Shown here piece after piece: positions 24,569 through 32,763 of a stretch of DNA of 55,431 bases; position 1 is the stretch's first letter; each line of letters begins with the position of its first letter. A model generated the notes under the pieces. That model searched no databases. It was not told the origin of the DNA and saw nothing but the letters and a program-made list of their open reading frames with translations. Source of the stretch: a virus; the IMG/VR virus record IMGVR_UViG_3300007523_000015, positions 1 through 55,431 of that record; one strand, given 5' to 3'. A program made the position numbers and the translations under genes.

Positions 24569-26143
24569 TTAAATGCAGATTGGCATCGGAGAATCATATG
24601 ACGTTTCATCTGACATCGATATATTTGTGTTAATGGCAGCTTGCGATTTATCGTCCCATGTCGATATATAGTCAGTCATCCTAATTGCAAGAATCATAGC
24701 CATAATTAGGTCATCTGTTTGGCCGATTCGAGCTTCGAAAGTGTTACCACGAGAAACAAATACTTTTAACTCTGATAATATTCCTCTAGAATTTAATTTC
24801 ATCTTCAGCGATTCAATTAAGAATTTCATTTTTGCACAACATTCTAATTTAGACTTATTTGTAGTAACAAACCCTGCTCGGCGGCCTGTTTTTCCTTGTA
24901 ACCTATTTTTTGGATCATGCAGCATGGTGCCTGGGAAATTCTCTTCCCCAGTATCTCTGATAACTACTAATGCAGCTTCGCCCAATGTATTGCTCTCTAC
25001 TGACCAATAGATTTCCGGCCGGCCGGCAGCGGCAATTTCCTCAAGTATGTCTTTCATAGTCTTAACTTGTTGCTCCACCGGCGCTCTGTTGTCGCTCCAT
25101 TCGGCTACCTGAACTAATGACGGCAATTCTAATACCTGGATCGCTGCATTGTCACCGCCTGTTCCCATTGATGGGTCAAGTGCAACAACATATGTCATAT
25201 CTTGTCTTATATTAGCATACCATCGAACTTGCCCAGATTTTTTAATAGGCTGGGTAGAAGTAAGCTGCGATAACTTTACAGGATTAATTAGTGTTTCTTC
25301 GAATGTAATGAACTGGCACCGGTGTTCGCGCAAGAATCTATCTTCACCGAGGGACGCTAATTGTTCGTCGGCCCATGCTTCGTCACGATCCGGATGGGCT
25401 TCCCACGTCGCCATATATGGCTTGAATCCATTTGTCCCTGTAACCGTTTCATTGCCACGGTTGTCCACTAACTTATTGGCGCCAAACCAAATGTCAGCAA
25501 ATTGGTCTTCATCTGTGTTAGGGGTAGACGTAATGATGCACTTGCCGCCAGTTGACAAAGTAGGTGCAAGTGATGTCCAGAATTCCTTAGCAATGTTTGC
25601 ATCCACGAATGCAAACTCGTCAAGGTAGACAAGTGATAACGACATTCCGCGTCCGGTAGTTTCTGTAGTTGTAGTTGCTGTTATCTTAGACCCATTATCG
25701 AATGCAATTGAACGCTTATTGTATGTTGTGACACCTGCTCGAATGTGATCCGGGACAGATTCGTACGCAAAGCGGACTCGGTCCATGATATCCTGGGCGC
25801 TATCATATTTGTACGATGTCACTAATATTTGTGCATCGTCGGTAAACATTGCATACCATAACAAGTACCCGGCTGCAACTGCGGTTTTCCCCATTTGACG
25901 AGAAACCATGTTTATGGATTTCTTAAAATGCGTATATGATTCAATTAAATCAAGCTGAAACTCATACGGAGTAAATTTCTGTCTCCCCTTTGTAGAGTGT
26001 TGAACATACATAAAATTAGATATGAAATATAACGGTCCCGTGTCGGGATCCATACATGCCTTCAATTCATCTATTTGTTCTTTAGTATAAGAAACCTTTT
26101 TATAGGCTCGCTTAACAAGAGTATCATCTTGATAAATGGCCAT
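24569..26143 (-). CDS. gp17: gp17 terminase large subunit
   Basis: 524 residues. ATPase domain with the adenine motif region (KFTPYEFQLDLIE), Walker A-like SRQMGKTAVAAG near residue 83 and Walker B LVYLDEFAFVD near 170, coupling motif TSTPN near 207. The nuclease domain has VVALDPSMGTGGDNAA with the first catalytic Asp near 320 and a late FEARIGQTDDLIMA with the last acidic residues. Size and motifs match T4 gp17, which packages and cuts concatemeric DNA. It overlaps the next gene's stop by one base; gp16 is two genes upstream. Confidence 0.95.
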   Translation of the reverse strand: MAIYQDDTLVKRAYKKVSYTKEQIDELKACMDPDTGPLYFISNFMYVQHSTKGRQKFTPYEFQLDLIESYTHFKKSINMVSRQMGKTAVAAGYLLWYAMFTDDAQILVTSYKYDSAQDIMDRVRFAYESVPDHIRAGVTTYNKRSIAFDNGSKITATTTTETTGRGMSLSLVYLDEFAFVDANIAKEFWTSLAPTLSTGGKCIITSTPNTDEDQFADIWFGANKLVDNRGNETVTGTNGFKPYMATWEAHPDRDEAWADEQLASLGEDRFLREHRCQFITFEETLINPVKLSQLTSTQPIKKSGQVRWYANIRQDMTYVVALDPSMGTGGDNAAIQVLELPSLVQVAEWSDNRAPVEQQVKTMKDILEEIAAAGRPEIYWSVESNTLGEAALVVIRDTGEENFPGTMLHDPKNRLQGKTGRRAGFVTTNKSKLECCAKMKFLIESLKMKLNSRGILSELKVFVSRGNTFEARIGQTDDLIMAMILAIRMTDYISTWDDKSQAAINTNISMSDETSYDSPMPICI

Positions 26144-27465
26144 TATTTCTTAGTAACTTTCGATTCCTTCAAGAAGTTCCTGTATGCATATACAAGTTCT
26201 TTATGGGTCTCAGTAACTTCCATTTTCTTCTGTTCTGGATTATCGCCGTGACGGGCACCAGATGGTCCAACAGATTTAACTACCGGGCCGTCTGCACCGT
26301 TAGGGAAATAGTCGGCGCCATCGGCGTATTTTTCTTCGCCGTATCCATTTTGCAGGTCTTCACTTACATTTCTGCCTGGAACGTGTGACCTTTCATAATC
26401 GGTCTCGTCCTCGTCCTCGTCCTCGTCCTCGTACCCTTCGTCATCCAGGCCGTCAGTTCTTTCACCTGCTTCTTGATCTCGATTGTACATATCTGCGCGG
26501 TGGCCTGCTGGTGTGTCGGCGCCCATCATACCATTTTCGCCTTGACGCATACTATAATCTGTATAATCTGCAGAATCTAATTTATCACGAAATTCTTCAT
26601 ATGATATTTCCCCTGCTGATAGCATTGCTGTTAATTCTTCGACATATCGAGTATCGATTTCCTCATTTACAATGCGTCCAGTGCCAGGAACTGCGGTAAT
26701 TCCTTCCATTAGATTAATCAATTTTCTCATATCGTTCATATCATTTATGCCTTCCATATCGCAGGCCGTGGCTCCCTCATTTACTCTGGCCATTTTAGTT
26801 GCTGCCGTTGCGACACCTTTGGTGCGCTTTGTTAGGTGTCTTTGCAGGAAATCTTCCTCATCGGCCCAATCTGCTTCCTTGTCTGGCATTTCTTTTCTGA
26901 AATCTCTTGCATTCTGAATGCTGACATTTGTGTGCCGCATATCATCTGCTGCACCTTTCATATAGCCACTAATTGTCTCGGGTGACATTTCTTCCAAGCC
27001 TGGATGTAATTGATCGAATTCTATATCATCCAGATCATCTTCTCTGACATCATCATCGCCCCAGCCCTCGGCCGGCATAAACACTCCGTCATCTTCTATT
27101 CCGAATTCAATTGTATGAATATTCGGGTCAAACCACCGTTTGGTCTTCATATAGCGTTTTATATCAGGGTATTCATCTTTTGTGTATGGGCCAGACATTA
27201 TTTTATAATCGTCACCGTCCACAACATAGTAAGAAGGGACAGTATCGTTGTCGTCGCCTAACTCTATGCCTTCCTCAGTGGGCTGATCCTGAGATGCATC
27301 AAATTCACCATAGGCCTCATCTCGGCCGACAGTTCCAGAAGTTTGCATATCTGATTCAGTGCCCCTGCCTGCCGATGGGCCGATGCCAGGAATAGCACTA
27401 ACCCCTTCGGTTAGTTGCTTACTAGCTGGTAGTCCAGCAAGTTGTCTCATTCGTTGTAAATTCAT
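26143..27465 (-). CDS. acidic virion/prohead protein with duplicated N-terminal motif
   Basis: 440 residues, very acidic. Residues 6-29 (MRQLAGLPASKQLTEG, then VSAIPGIG) recur in altered form at 246-263 (MRKLINLMEGITAVPGTG). Both contain an [LM]-x-E-G step resembling the T4 prohead-protease site. An ED-repeat lies near residues 345-355 and the C-terminus is basic (KESKVTKK). I infer a prohead core or internal protein by analogy; there is no clear T4 homologue. It lies between gp17 and the 223-codon gene with overlapping ends. Confidence 0.6.
   Translation of the reverse strand: MNLQRMRQLAGLPASKQLTEGVSAIPGIGPSAGRGTESDMQTSGTVGRDEAYGEFDASQDQPTEEGIELGDDNDTVPSYYVVDGDDYKIMSGPYTKDEYPDIKRYMKTKRWFDPNIHTIEFGIEDDGVFMPAEGWGDDDVREDDLDDIEFDQLHPGLEEMSPETISGYMKGAADDMRHTNVSIQNARDFRKEMPDKEADWADEEDFLQRHLTKRTKGVATAATKMARVNEGATACDMEGINDMNDMRKLINLMEGITAVPGTGRIVNEEIDTRYVEELTAMLSAGEISYEEFRDKLDSADYTDYSMRQGENGMMGADTPAGHRADMYNRDQEAGERTDGLDDEGYEDEDEDEDETDYERSHVPGRNVSEDLQNGYGEEKYADGADYFPNGADGPVVKSVGPSGARHGDNPEQKKMEVTETHKELVYAYRNFLKESKVTKK
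26404..26431 (-). repeat. short hexanucleotide tandem repeat (GAGGAC)
   Basis: Four to five tandem copies of the unit TCGTCC (plus strand) inside the acidic 440-codon gene, encoding alternating Glu-Asp. Such tracts are prone to slippage that changes the length of the acidic run. Confidence 0.75.
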
Positions 27466-28133
27466 AGCACACCTACCTTTAACAAATTAGTTTTCTTAAC
27501 ACGACCGAACAACCCAACATCGTCTTTCTTCAAATTCTTTGGATCATTAAATCCGTCATAACCTTTAGGCAATGTCGAATGATCGATAGTCTCAGCCGGG
27601 CTTAGTGGATTCTCTACGGTTGTTACTTGCTGTTCTTTGCGAACTTTTTCTAATTCTTTCAAGAATGAAATGTTATAAGTTGCAGGAACAGTTTCTAAAT
27701 CAGACTCTGTTTCTTCGTGATCACTGCCTAAACGAGTTTTGTATTTTGCTTTGTATTCTGCTGAAGTTCTGTCAACATACAAGTCTGTTTCGATCTGTCT
27801 TGGATCATTTCCAGAATATACTGCTAAACATGCAGGGGATATTCCCAACGAATTACAAATGTATATTCTTAGAAAATCTATAGAACCGGGATATTTCATT
27901 GTCATATCGCAGATATATACTGCTGTATTCTTAATATTCGGGAAATCTAATGGGCTTTCTTGGATTGGTGTTTTTCTGAAGGCTGATGCATTCGTTAGAT
28001 CATATTTGGCAAGACATGCTTCCAAACTGTCTACCATGCTGTCAGTCATCTCATTTACAGCGAATTTCAGAACATAACTATATTCTGTTTTAAATTCAGC
28101 TACATAATTGGAAAATGATTTCTTATCTGTCAT
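27462..28133 (-). CDS. conserved hypothetical protein of the terminase cluster
   Basis: 223 residues. SFSNYVAEFKTEYSYVLKFA and FRKTPIQESPLDFPNIKNT are features I associate with conserved hypotheticals next to terminase genes in exo-T4 phages. No catalytic motif. It starts 23 bases after gp16 with a late-promoter motif in the gap, and overlaps the acidic protein gene by 4 bases. Confidence 0.6.
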   Translation of the reverse strand: MTDKKSFSNYVAEFKTEYSYVLKFAVNEMTDSMVDSLEACLAKYDLTNASAFRKTPIQESPLDFPNIKNTAVYICDMTMKYPGSIDFLRIYICNSLGISPACLAVYSGNDPRQIETDLYVDRTSAEYKAKYKTRLGSDHEETESDLETVPATYNISFLKELEKVRKEQQVTTVENPLSPAETIDHSTLPKGYDGFNDPKNLKKDDVGLFGRVKKTNLLKVGVL

Positions 28134-28155
28134 AACTTCGACTCCAGTGTTATGA

Positions 28156-28662
28156 CTATTTATCAGAGTTTTCGGTTTTACTCGACACTATGTGACGCAA
28201 TAACTCGTTTCTGTCAAATTCAGTACCTTGCTGACCTTTTGCAGGGCCACTGCCATTTTCGAAATCAATTTGCTCTGATCGAATCCGTCTTAGTTGCAAT
28301 TCGATCATTTTTAATTTTCTATCAGCTTTGGCATTTTTAGCCTCTAATGCTGTCTTCAGCATTTGGCCGGCAACTTCGTAAATTTTCCCAGCATGTATGT
28401 CAGGCACATTACCACCTAACGCAATTAGGTCGTTGAATGTGTCAACTGCTTTTTTCGCAATAGAGTCCATTTCGCCGTCATGGGCATCTAAACCTATCAC
28501 AGTTGGCAACGAATAGTCAACTTTTTCCGCAGTAGTTAATGCATTATAAATTTCCTTTGCATCCACCATTAACTGCTCTCTTGTCATAACCGGCTTATCT
28601 TCTTCTGGTTCAGATGATTCCGCAGGCGGAATATTAAAAAAATCTTCCATTTTGCGAGTCAA
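28156..28662 (-). CDS. gp16: gp16 terminase small subunit
   Basis: 168 residues. The C-terminal two thirds (DTFNDLIALGGNVPD, AGKIYEVAGQMLKTALEAKN, LKMIELQLRRIRSEQ) match the central oligomerisation region of T4 gp16. The chosen start is TTG at 28662 because a strong AAGGAGG lies 7-8 bases upstream; an ATG four codons later lacks a properly spaced site. gp16 binds DNA and stimulates the gp17 packaging motor. The HNH gene upstream overlaps by 4 bases. Confidence 0.85.
   Translation of the reverse strand: MTRKMEDFFNIPPAESSEPEEDKPVMTREQLMVDAKEIYNALTTAEKVDYSLPTVIGLDAHDGEMDSIAKKAVDTFNDLIALGGNVPDIHAGKIYEVAGQMLKTALEAKNAKADRKLKMIELQLRRIRSEQIDFENGSGPAKGQQGTEFDRNELLRHIVSSKTENSDK
28157..28164 (-). promoter_or_regulatory. 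T4-type late promoter GATAAATA
   Basis: GATAAATA on the minus strand, overlapping the TAG stop of gp16, 24 bases before the 223-codon gene; it would drive that gene, the acidic protein and gp17. Confidence 0.55.
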
Positions 28663-29330
28663 AGTATACCCTCCTTCTTTTTATTTTGTGCTGTGCGACG
28701 GGCGGCGGACCAAGGCCTATTTTTCCGTGCCTTTCCCATTTCGATAAGATGTGTGTTATTTCTTTTCGACGCTGCAATTGATTTATTCCTGCATTCTTCT
28801 TTAGAATCTTTCTTCCCTGTGCTCGATGCACTTATTTTATCTGCTCGGGCCTGTGTGTATACGACAGGATTACAACAAGATTTTGCCATACGTTCGGACA
28901 TCTCATTCTTAGAGAGTTTAGCCAAGGTGGCCGACATGCCCGCACTAATCTTTTTCTTTGATTCTGCAGAGTGAGATATTAAATATGCAGGATGACCTGT
29001 TTGTGCTTCAATAAACATTGACTTACCGATTTCATACATTCTGGATGTAGGTTTATATCGTCGTAAATTACTGTTACACATTCTCCAAAATGCATATTTC
29101 ATCTTCTTTCTGAATTCGTCTACGACAGATTTTGTTAGAAGTAAATGGCAAATATAATGCTCTTTAGCCGTTAGTGAGACTATATTCTTTTTAGCATTCG
29201 ATCCACCCATCGATTTAGGAATAATATGGTGATTTTCGGAATATCCCAAAGAGATGCGATTTCTGGCGCCATCGATTATATTAAAATACCACACTGAATA
29301 TTTGTTATTCAGGAAGATTTTTTTAGTCAC
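28659..29330 (-). CDS. HNH homing endonuclease before gp16
   Basis: 223 residues. HNH core at residues about 31-67: SENHHIIPKSMGGSNAKKN then LTAKEHYICHLLL. After it come NUMOD3-like motifs (SAESKKKISAGMSATL) and a basic Ser/Lys-rich tail. It is close to the HNH genes at 15115 and to the remnant at 18225, so these are one family at three sites. It overlaps gp16 by 4 bases and carries the ribosome binding site for the gp16 TTG start within its 3' end. Confidence 0.88.
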   Translation of the reverse strand: MTKKIFLNNKYSVWYFNIIDGARNRISLGYSENHHIIPKSMGGSNAKKNIVSLTAKEHYICHLLLTKSVVDEFRKKMKYAFWRMCNSNLRRYKPTSRMYEIGKSMFIEAQTGHPAYLISHSAESKKKISAGMSATLAKLSKNEMSERMAKSCCNPVVYTQARADKISASSTGKKDSKEECRNKSIAASKRNNTHLIEMGKARKNRPWSAARRTAQNKKKEGIL

Positions 29331-29572
29331 TTCCTTATTCTCCTATGGTGAGACACAAGTTTGGAAAATGAATCTAATATATCATCGAATTCCGAATCTT
29401 CTATCATATATTTCTCCAGCATCAAAGATGAAATTGTTAATAACCTCTCAAATTCATCATCTGATAGCAAGACATAATTTTCAATAATAGAAGATACTGC
29501 ATTTACAAAATCGAGCCGTTCTTGTTCGAGATACCTAGTCGTTATATTAATGATTACTTCGGATAGTCTCAT
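29327..29572 (-). CDS. small protein with MRLSE N-terminus
   Basis: 81 residues from the ATG at 29572, preceded by GGAGA. Begins MRLSEVIINITTRYLEQERL; the remainder is acidic and helical (LLSDDEFERLL, EDSEFDDILDSF). The N-terminus fits the M-R-L-x-E pattern shared with other candidate packaged proteins, though a following [LI]-x-E site is less clear here. Overlaps both neighbours. Function unknown. Confidence 0.6.
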   Translation of the reverse strand: MRLSEVIINITTRYLEQERLDFVNAVSSIIENYVLLSDDEFERLLTISSLMLEKYMIEDSEFDDILDSFSKLVSHHRRIRK

Positions 29573-29708
29573 GTCTCTCCATTGCACCTTTTAATATCTT
29601 GTTCATTTCCCTAAGGGAATCTAACTGACCTTGTATTTTTTCTTCATTGGTTAATTCGGCCTGTTCATCTATTTGTTTTTGTTCTTTATCGACCTTTTTA
29701 TCTTTCAT
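29547..29708 (-). CDS. small charged helical protein
   Basis: 53 residues: MKDKKVDKEQKQIDEQAELT, then a Lys/Glu-rich helix ending HETIRSNH. Too short for most gene callers, but it fills the gap between the endonuclease and the 81-residue gene with 4-base and 26-base overlaps, the packing seen elsewhere here. The heptad-like charge pattern suggests a coiled coil. Function unknown; a prohead core peptide is one possibility. Confidence 0.55.
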   Translation of the reverse strand: MKDKKVDKEQKQIDEQAELTNEEKIQGQLDSLREMNKILKGAMERHETIRSNH

Positions 29709-31212
29709 ACCGTACCCATTATATATTTATTTTCTATATCCCATATCCACACATCGTTGCCACAGTCCCAAAGCCGATCATATCCATTGTTCTTCATATT
29801 GTCCCATTCTGTAATATTGCAATCAAAATTCTCCAGTAATTCGGACAATTTATGTTTTTGATATTTTAATCTATTCTCGAAAGTATAATAATTCTTTGTA
29901 TAATAGTATGCTGGATTGGATGAATGAGAATATTTAAATCCTAGCACTGTGTACATATTTCCGTTAAATTTGTCTATATGAGAATATGATGTAATATGCT
30001 CCCACTTATATCTAATTATCGAATATTTGAAAAGTTTAGAACTTCCTCCAATGACACTTGTATTAAGTTTATTACAAAATCTCAGTAACTCGATACCAGA
30101 TTTTTTAAATCTTGCTTTCCCAAAAGACATTACCGAAACTAGTTCATTTTCATAGTATAGGCCGTGACACACCGAACTAGAGACATATCCTTGTAAATGG
30201 TTATTATTTAGAAACTCTCGTTCAGTGATAGCATCAATTTCTCTAATTTCTGTTTTTCTAGCATATAATGTATTCGATAATCTTAGTCTTGATTTTATCA
30301 TAGATTTTATTATATCTTTCTTATATTTCCATTCATAATCGAAAATATGTAAAAGATCAATTTCTGTCTTTCTACATTCGTTTGTTTTATTTATATGATA
30401 ATACTTATCTTTGTTTCCGGAAAGTTCCGAATGCCAAAAGGCACCGTTGTATTCGATTGCTAATTTGAGTTCAGGTAGTAGATATCAAGCTCTTTAGGGG
30501 GAATAATGGATCTATTATTTAATATAATGCTAATGTCCGGGACTAAGGATTTAATAAATAACGAAATTTCCAGCTCTTCTTGTGATTTTATAAAATATAA
30601 TACATCAATCCCATTCTTATTATACATTTTTCCTAGTTGGGATTTACTTATACCTAATTCTTCTGCAATAATATATATGGGTCGTTGATTAACTTGATGT
30701 TCTGTCTGCAGCCAGACTGTGTCATTAGATTTTAATATAGCGTCTTGAGTAATATGGGTTTGTGTGTGATTAGATCTTCCATACTTTAATAAATTAGTAG
30801 TTCGTGTTTTCTCTTTTGTACTGATCAACTTTGACGGAAACTCTACATTATATTTTTTTAAATTTGTTGCCTTTATAGAATCCATTACCGATTTATTCTG
30901 TGTCGGAAACTCTGTACCGTATCTCTCAATATTAGTAAATTTAATCCGATCTCTTATTTTGCTATTCATCAATGGATTTTCAACGCCATATCTTTCGATA
31001 TTCGTTTTCTTGTATTTTTCTTTTAATTCCTGCGATTGTGCTGTATTTTCTACACCGTATCTTTCGAGATTCGTTTTTCTTCTTTTTTCCTTTATACTGT
31101 CCATGATAAAATTTCGAGATATGACTTGCCCAATCTTGCTACAGGCTGTCGAGCAATATAGTATGCCTTTCTTACCAACAATATTTTCGCACTTCTCTAA
31201 TTTACATTTCAT
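29705..31212 (-). pseudogene. repeat-type Vsr-like homing endonuclease broken by a frameshift
   Basis: Two frames together match the intact 519-residue endonuclease at 35668-37227. The 5' frame (31212-30460) gives a zinc-finger-like start (MKCKLEKCENIVGKKGILYC), five [LI]-x-[RK]-Y-G-V-E-N repeats, a helix-turn-helix, and reaches ELDIYYLNSN before a stop. The other frame continues with LPELKLAIEYNGAFWHSEL and the nuclease, then the C-terminal YARKTEIREI domain to 29705. Loss of one base near 30475-30484 explains the break. The 3' portion could still start at an ATG at 30301. It overlaps gp4 by 4 bases. Confidence 0.8.
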
Positions 31213-31649
31213 CCTTTACCTTTCGGGTTGTTAAATATATTCCCCTCTGTCATTACTCTGAAATTCATCCCATGCTGTTTCGCAAACACTTGTGCTGCTG
31301 CCCATTTGAATGTATTCAACGCGACTGCTGCCTTAGCCTTTGGACTTTTTGCCTGTTCCAGGAAAGTCTCTTTTGCTGGCTTTACTTCGATAATCTCTGC
31401 TTTCTGATTACCTTTAGCGTCTACATAAGTTACTACAAAATCTGGCACGTACACTGTATATTTACCTGTAAAAGGATTTCGATACGGGATTTTCAAGGAT
31501 TCACTTGCCCAACTAGTAAAACTTGGATTTGAGTCAAATAGAACCATGACTTTATGTTCCCACGATGATCGGAATATTATAGGATAAGTACCCACATATT
31601 TGCCAGGATTTATGGGTTTATACTGACCCTGGACATATGATCGGGCCAT
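31209..31649 (-). CDS. gp4: gp4 head completion protein
   Basis: 146 residues. YKPINPGKYVGTYPIIFRSS, WEHKVMVLFDSNPSFTSWAS and ESLKIPYRNP with YVPDFVVTY follow the T4 gp4 (gp50/65) pattern of a restriction-nuclease-like fold; PDF and IIEVKPAKE are consistent with a PD-(D/E)XK site. gp4 acts in head completion after DNA packaging. It overlaps the kinase-like gene by one base and the broken endonuclease by 4 bases. Confidence 0.88.
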   Translation of the reverse strand: MARSYVQGQYKPINPGKYVGTYPIIFRSSWEHKVMVLFDSNPSFTSWASESLKIPYRNPFTGKYTVYVPDFVVTYVDAKGNQKAEIIEVKPAKETFLEQAKSPKAKAAVALNTFKWAAAQVFAKQHGMNFRVMTEGNIFNNPKGKG

Positions 31650-32296
31650 TATGCTATTGGATCTGTAAATACAAGTTGAGGCATATTTCCCGTTATACGC
31701 ATCATTATATTTTTGTCGTATATGTCGTTCATGAACTTAGAATCCCTTAAAATTCCTATTATTAGTCCCAATGCCTGTTTTAATTGTTTATCTTTTATTA
31801 AATAAGTATTTTTTCCAGCAACAATGTAAGCCATTTTATACACAATGTCTTCTAATGAAGGTTCTTCTGCTGGTTCATCTAAGAACATCTTTTCCCACAT
31901 CGCCGAAGCCATTTCCCTTGGTATACGCTCCGATTGCAATGGTATAAGTCTTTCTATGTTTGCAACATATGTAAATTGGTTGTTTGATTTTTTATAAACT
32001 TTGAAATCGTCTATTCTAGGAAAATAAGGATTATTTAAACCACTGTCAACAATAGCCTTTATATATGCTATATAACCATCATCTGTTAATTCTTTAAAAA
32101 TAGAATAGTTCATATTTCGTGCTATACCAGATTTAGTTACCTGATTTAATCTTTTATTTGAGTTTATCGAATAGGCAGAGCCGAATGAACCAGACCCCAA
32201 TTTATCAATATTAGATCGTCTATCCAGTCTGCGGCCGAGATCAGAGTTTGATTTTCTGTCTCTCGGGGTAAAATCTATAAGTTCCTGCAATCTCAT
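31649..32296 (-). CDS. protein-kinase-like protein with MRLQE N-terminus
   Basis: 215 residues. After MRLQELIDF comes a glycine-rich loop IDKLGSGSFGSAYSI near residues 31-45, like the kinase P-loop. Near the end, YDKNIMMRITGN could be a catalytic loop (D-x-N) and LVFTDPIA a DFG-like metal-binding Asp. A lysine of the VAIK type is not obvious (QVTKSG is a candidate). The small size suggests a reduced or inactive kinase fold. Neighbours are virion genes and the N-terminus fits the capsid-targeting-like set, so a packaged kinase-like factor is a hypothesis. Confidence 0.5.
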   Translation of the reverse strand: MRLQELIDFTPRDRKSNSDLGRRLDRRSNIDKLGSGSFGSAYSINSNKRLNQVTKSGIARNMNYSIFKELTDDGYIAYIKAIVDSGLNNPYFPRIDDFKVYKKSNNQFTYVANIERLIPLQSERIPREMASAMWEKMFLDEPAEEPSLEDIVYKMAYIVAGKNTYLIKDKQLKQALGLIIGILRDSKFMNDIYDKNIMMRITGNMPQLVFTDPIA

Positions 32297-32297
32297 A

Positions 32298-32726
32298 TTA
32301 TGGCCTTATTGCACGAGCTTGTAAACTATGCTTGTTACTAACTGTCGTAACTGTGCCTACTTGATTTCCCGGATCTCTCAGATTGTTAAGTGCTCTATAT
32401 GCATTGGGAGACAGTTCCAATTTTCCGCCGACTTCAAACCTCTCCAACATTGCCTGTGGAGAAATGCCTAACATAGCTGCTGTATCTATTGCAAGCCCTG
32501 TCATGGCTTCAGCGTACATCTGCCCTGCTCCCCGTGATAGGAAGAAACACTTTGTCGAGTTAAATGCCGATGCTGAATAGTTACCTACTACTCCGCCACC
32601 CAAATCAGATTGGAGTAGTGCGCCGGCACTCGGAAATGATACGGCGCCGGCATTATACTTAAATGTATTTGTCGGAACACCATTTACATACTTAACAGTT
32701 TTCTGAGCACCCAGGTTGGATAACAT
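32298..32726 (-). CDS. virion structural protein (baseplate/tail region)
   Basis: 142 residues from the first ATG (32726). Gly/Ala/Ser-rich, ending SLQARAIRP. The frame remains open upstream and reads SNSNIASIGRFSSQ before the ATG, which looks coding, but no ATG, GTG or TTG precedes it before the end of the 417-codon gene. A GGAGG stands at 32772-32776, so a rare start (CTG) or recoding is possible. Function unknown beyond the late virion context. Confidence 0.6.
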   Translation of the reverse strand: MLSNLGAQKTVKYVNGVPTNTFKYNAGAVSFPSAGALLQSDLGGGVVGNYSASAFNSTKCFFLSRGAGQMYAEAMTGLAIDTAAMLGISPQAMLERFEVGGKLELSPNAYRALNNLRDPGNQVGTVTTVSNKHSLQARAIRP

Positions 32727-32763
32727 CTGGGAACTGAATCTTCCTATAGAAGCGATATTAGAA

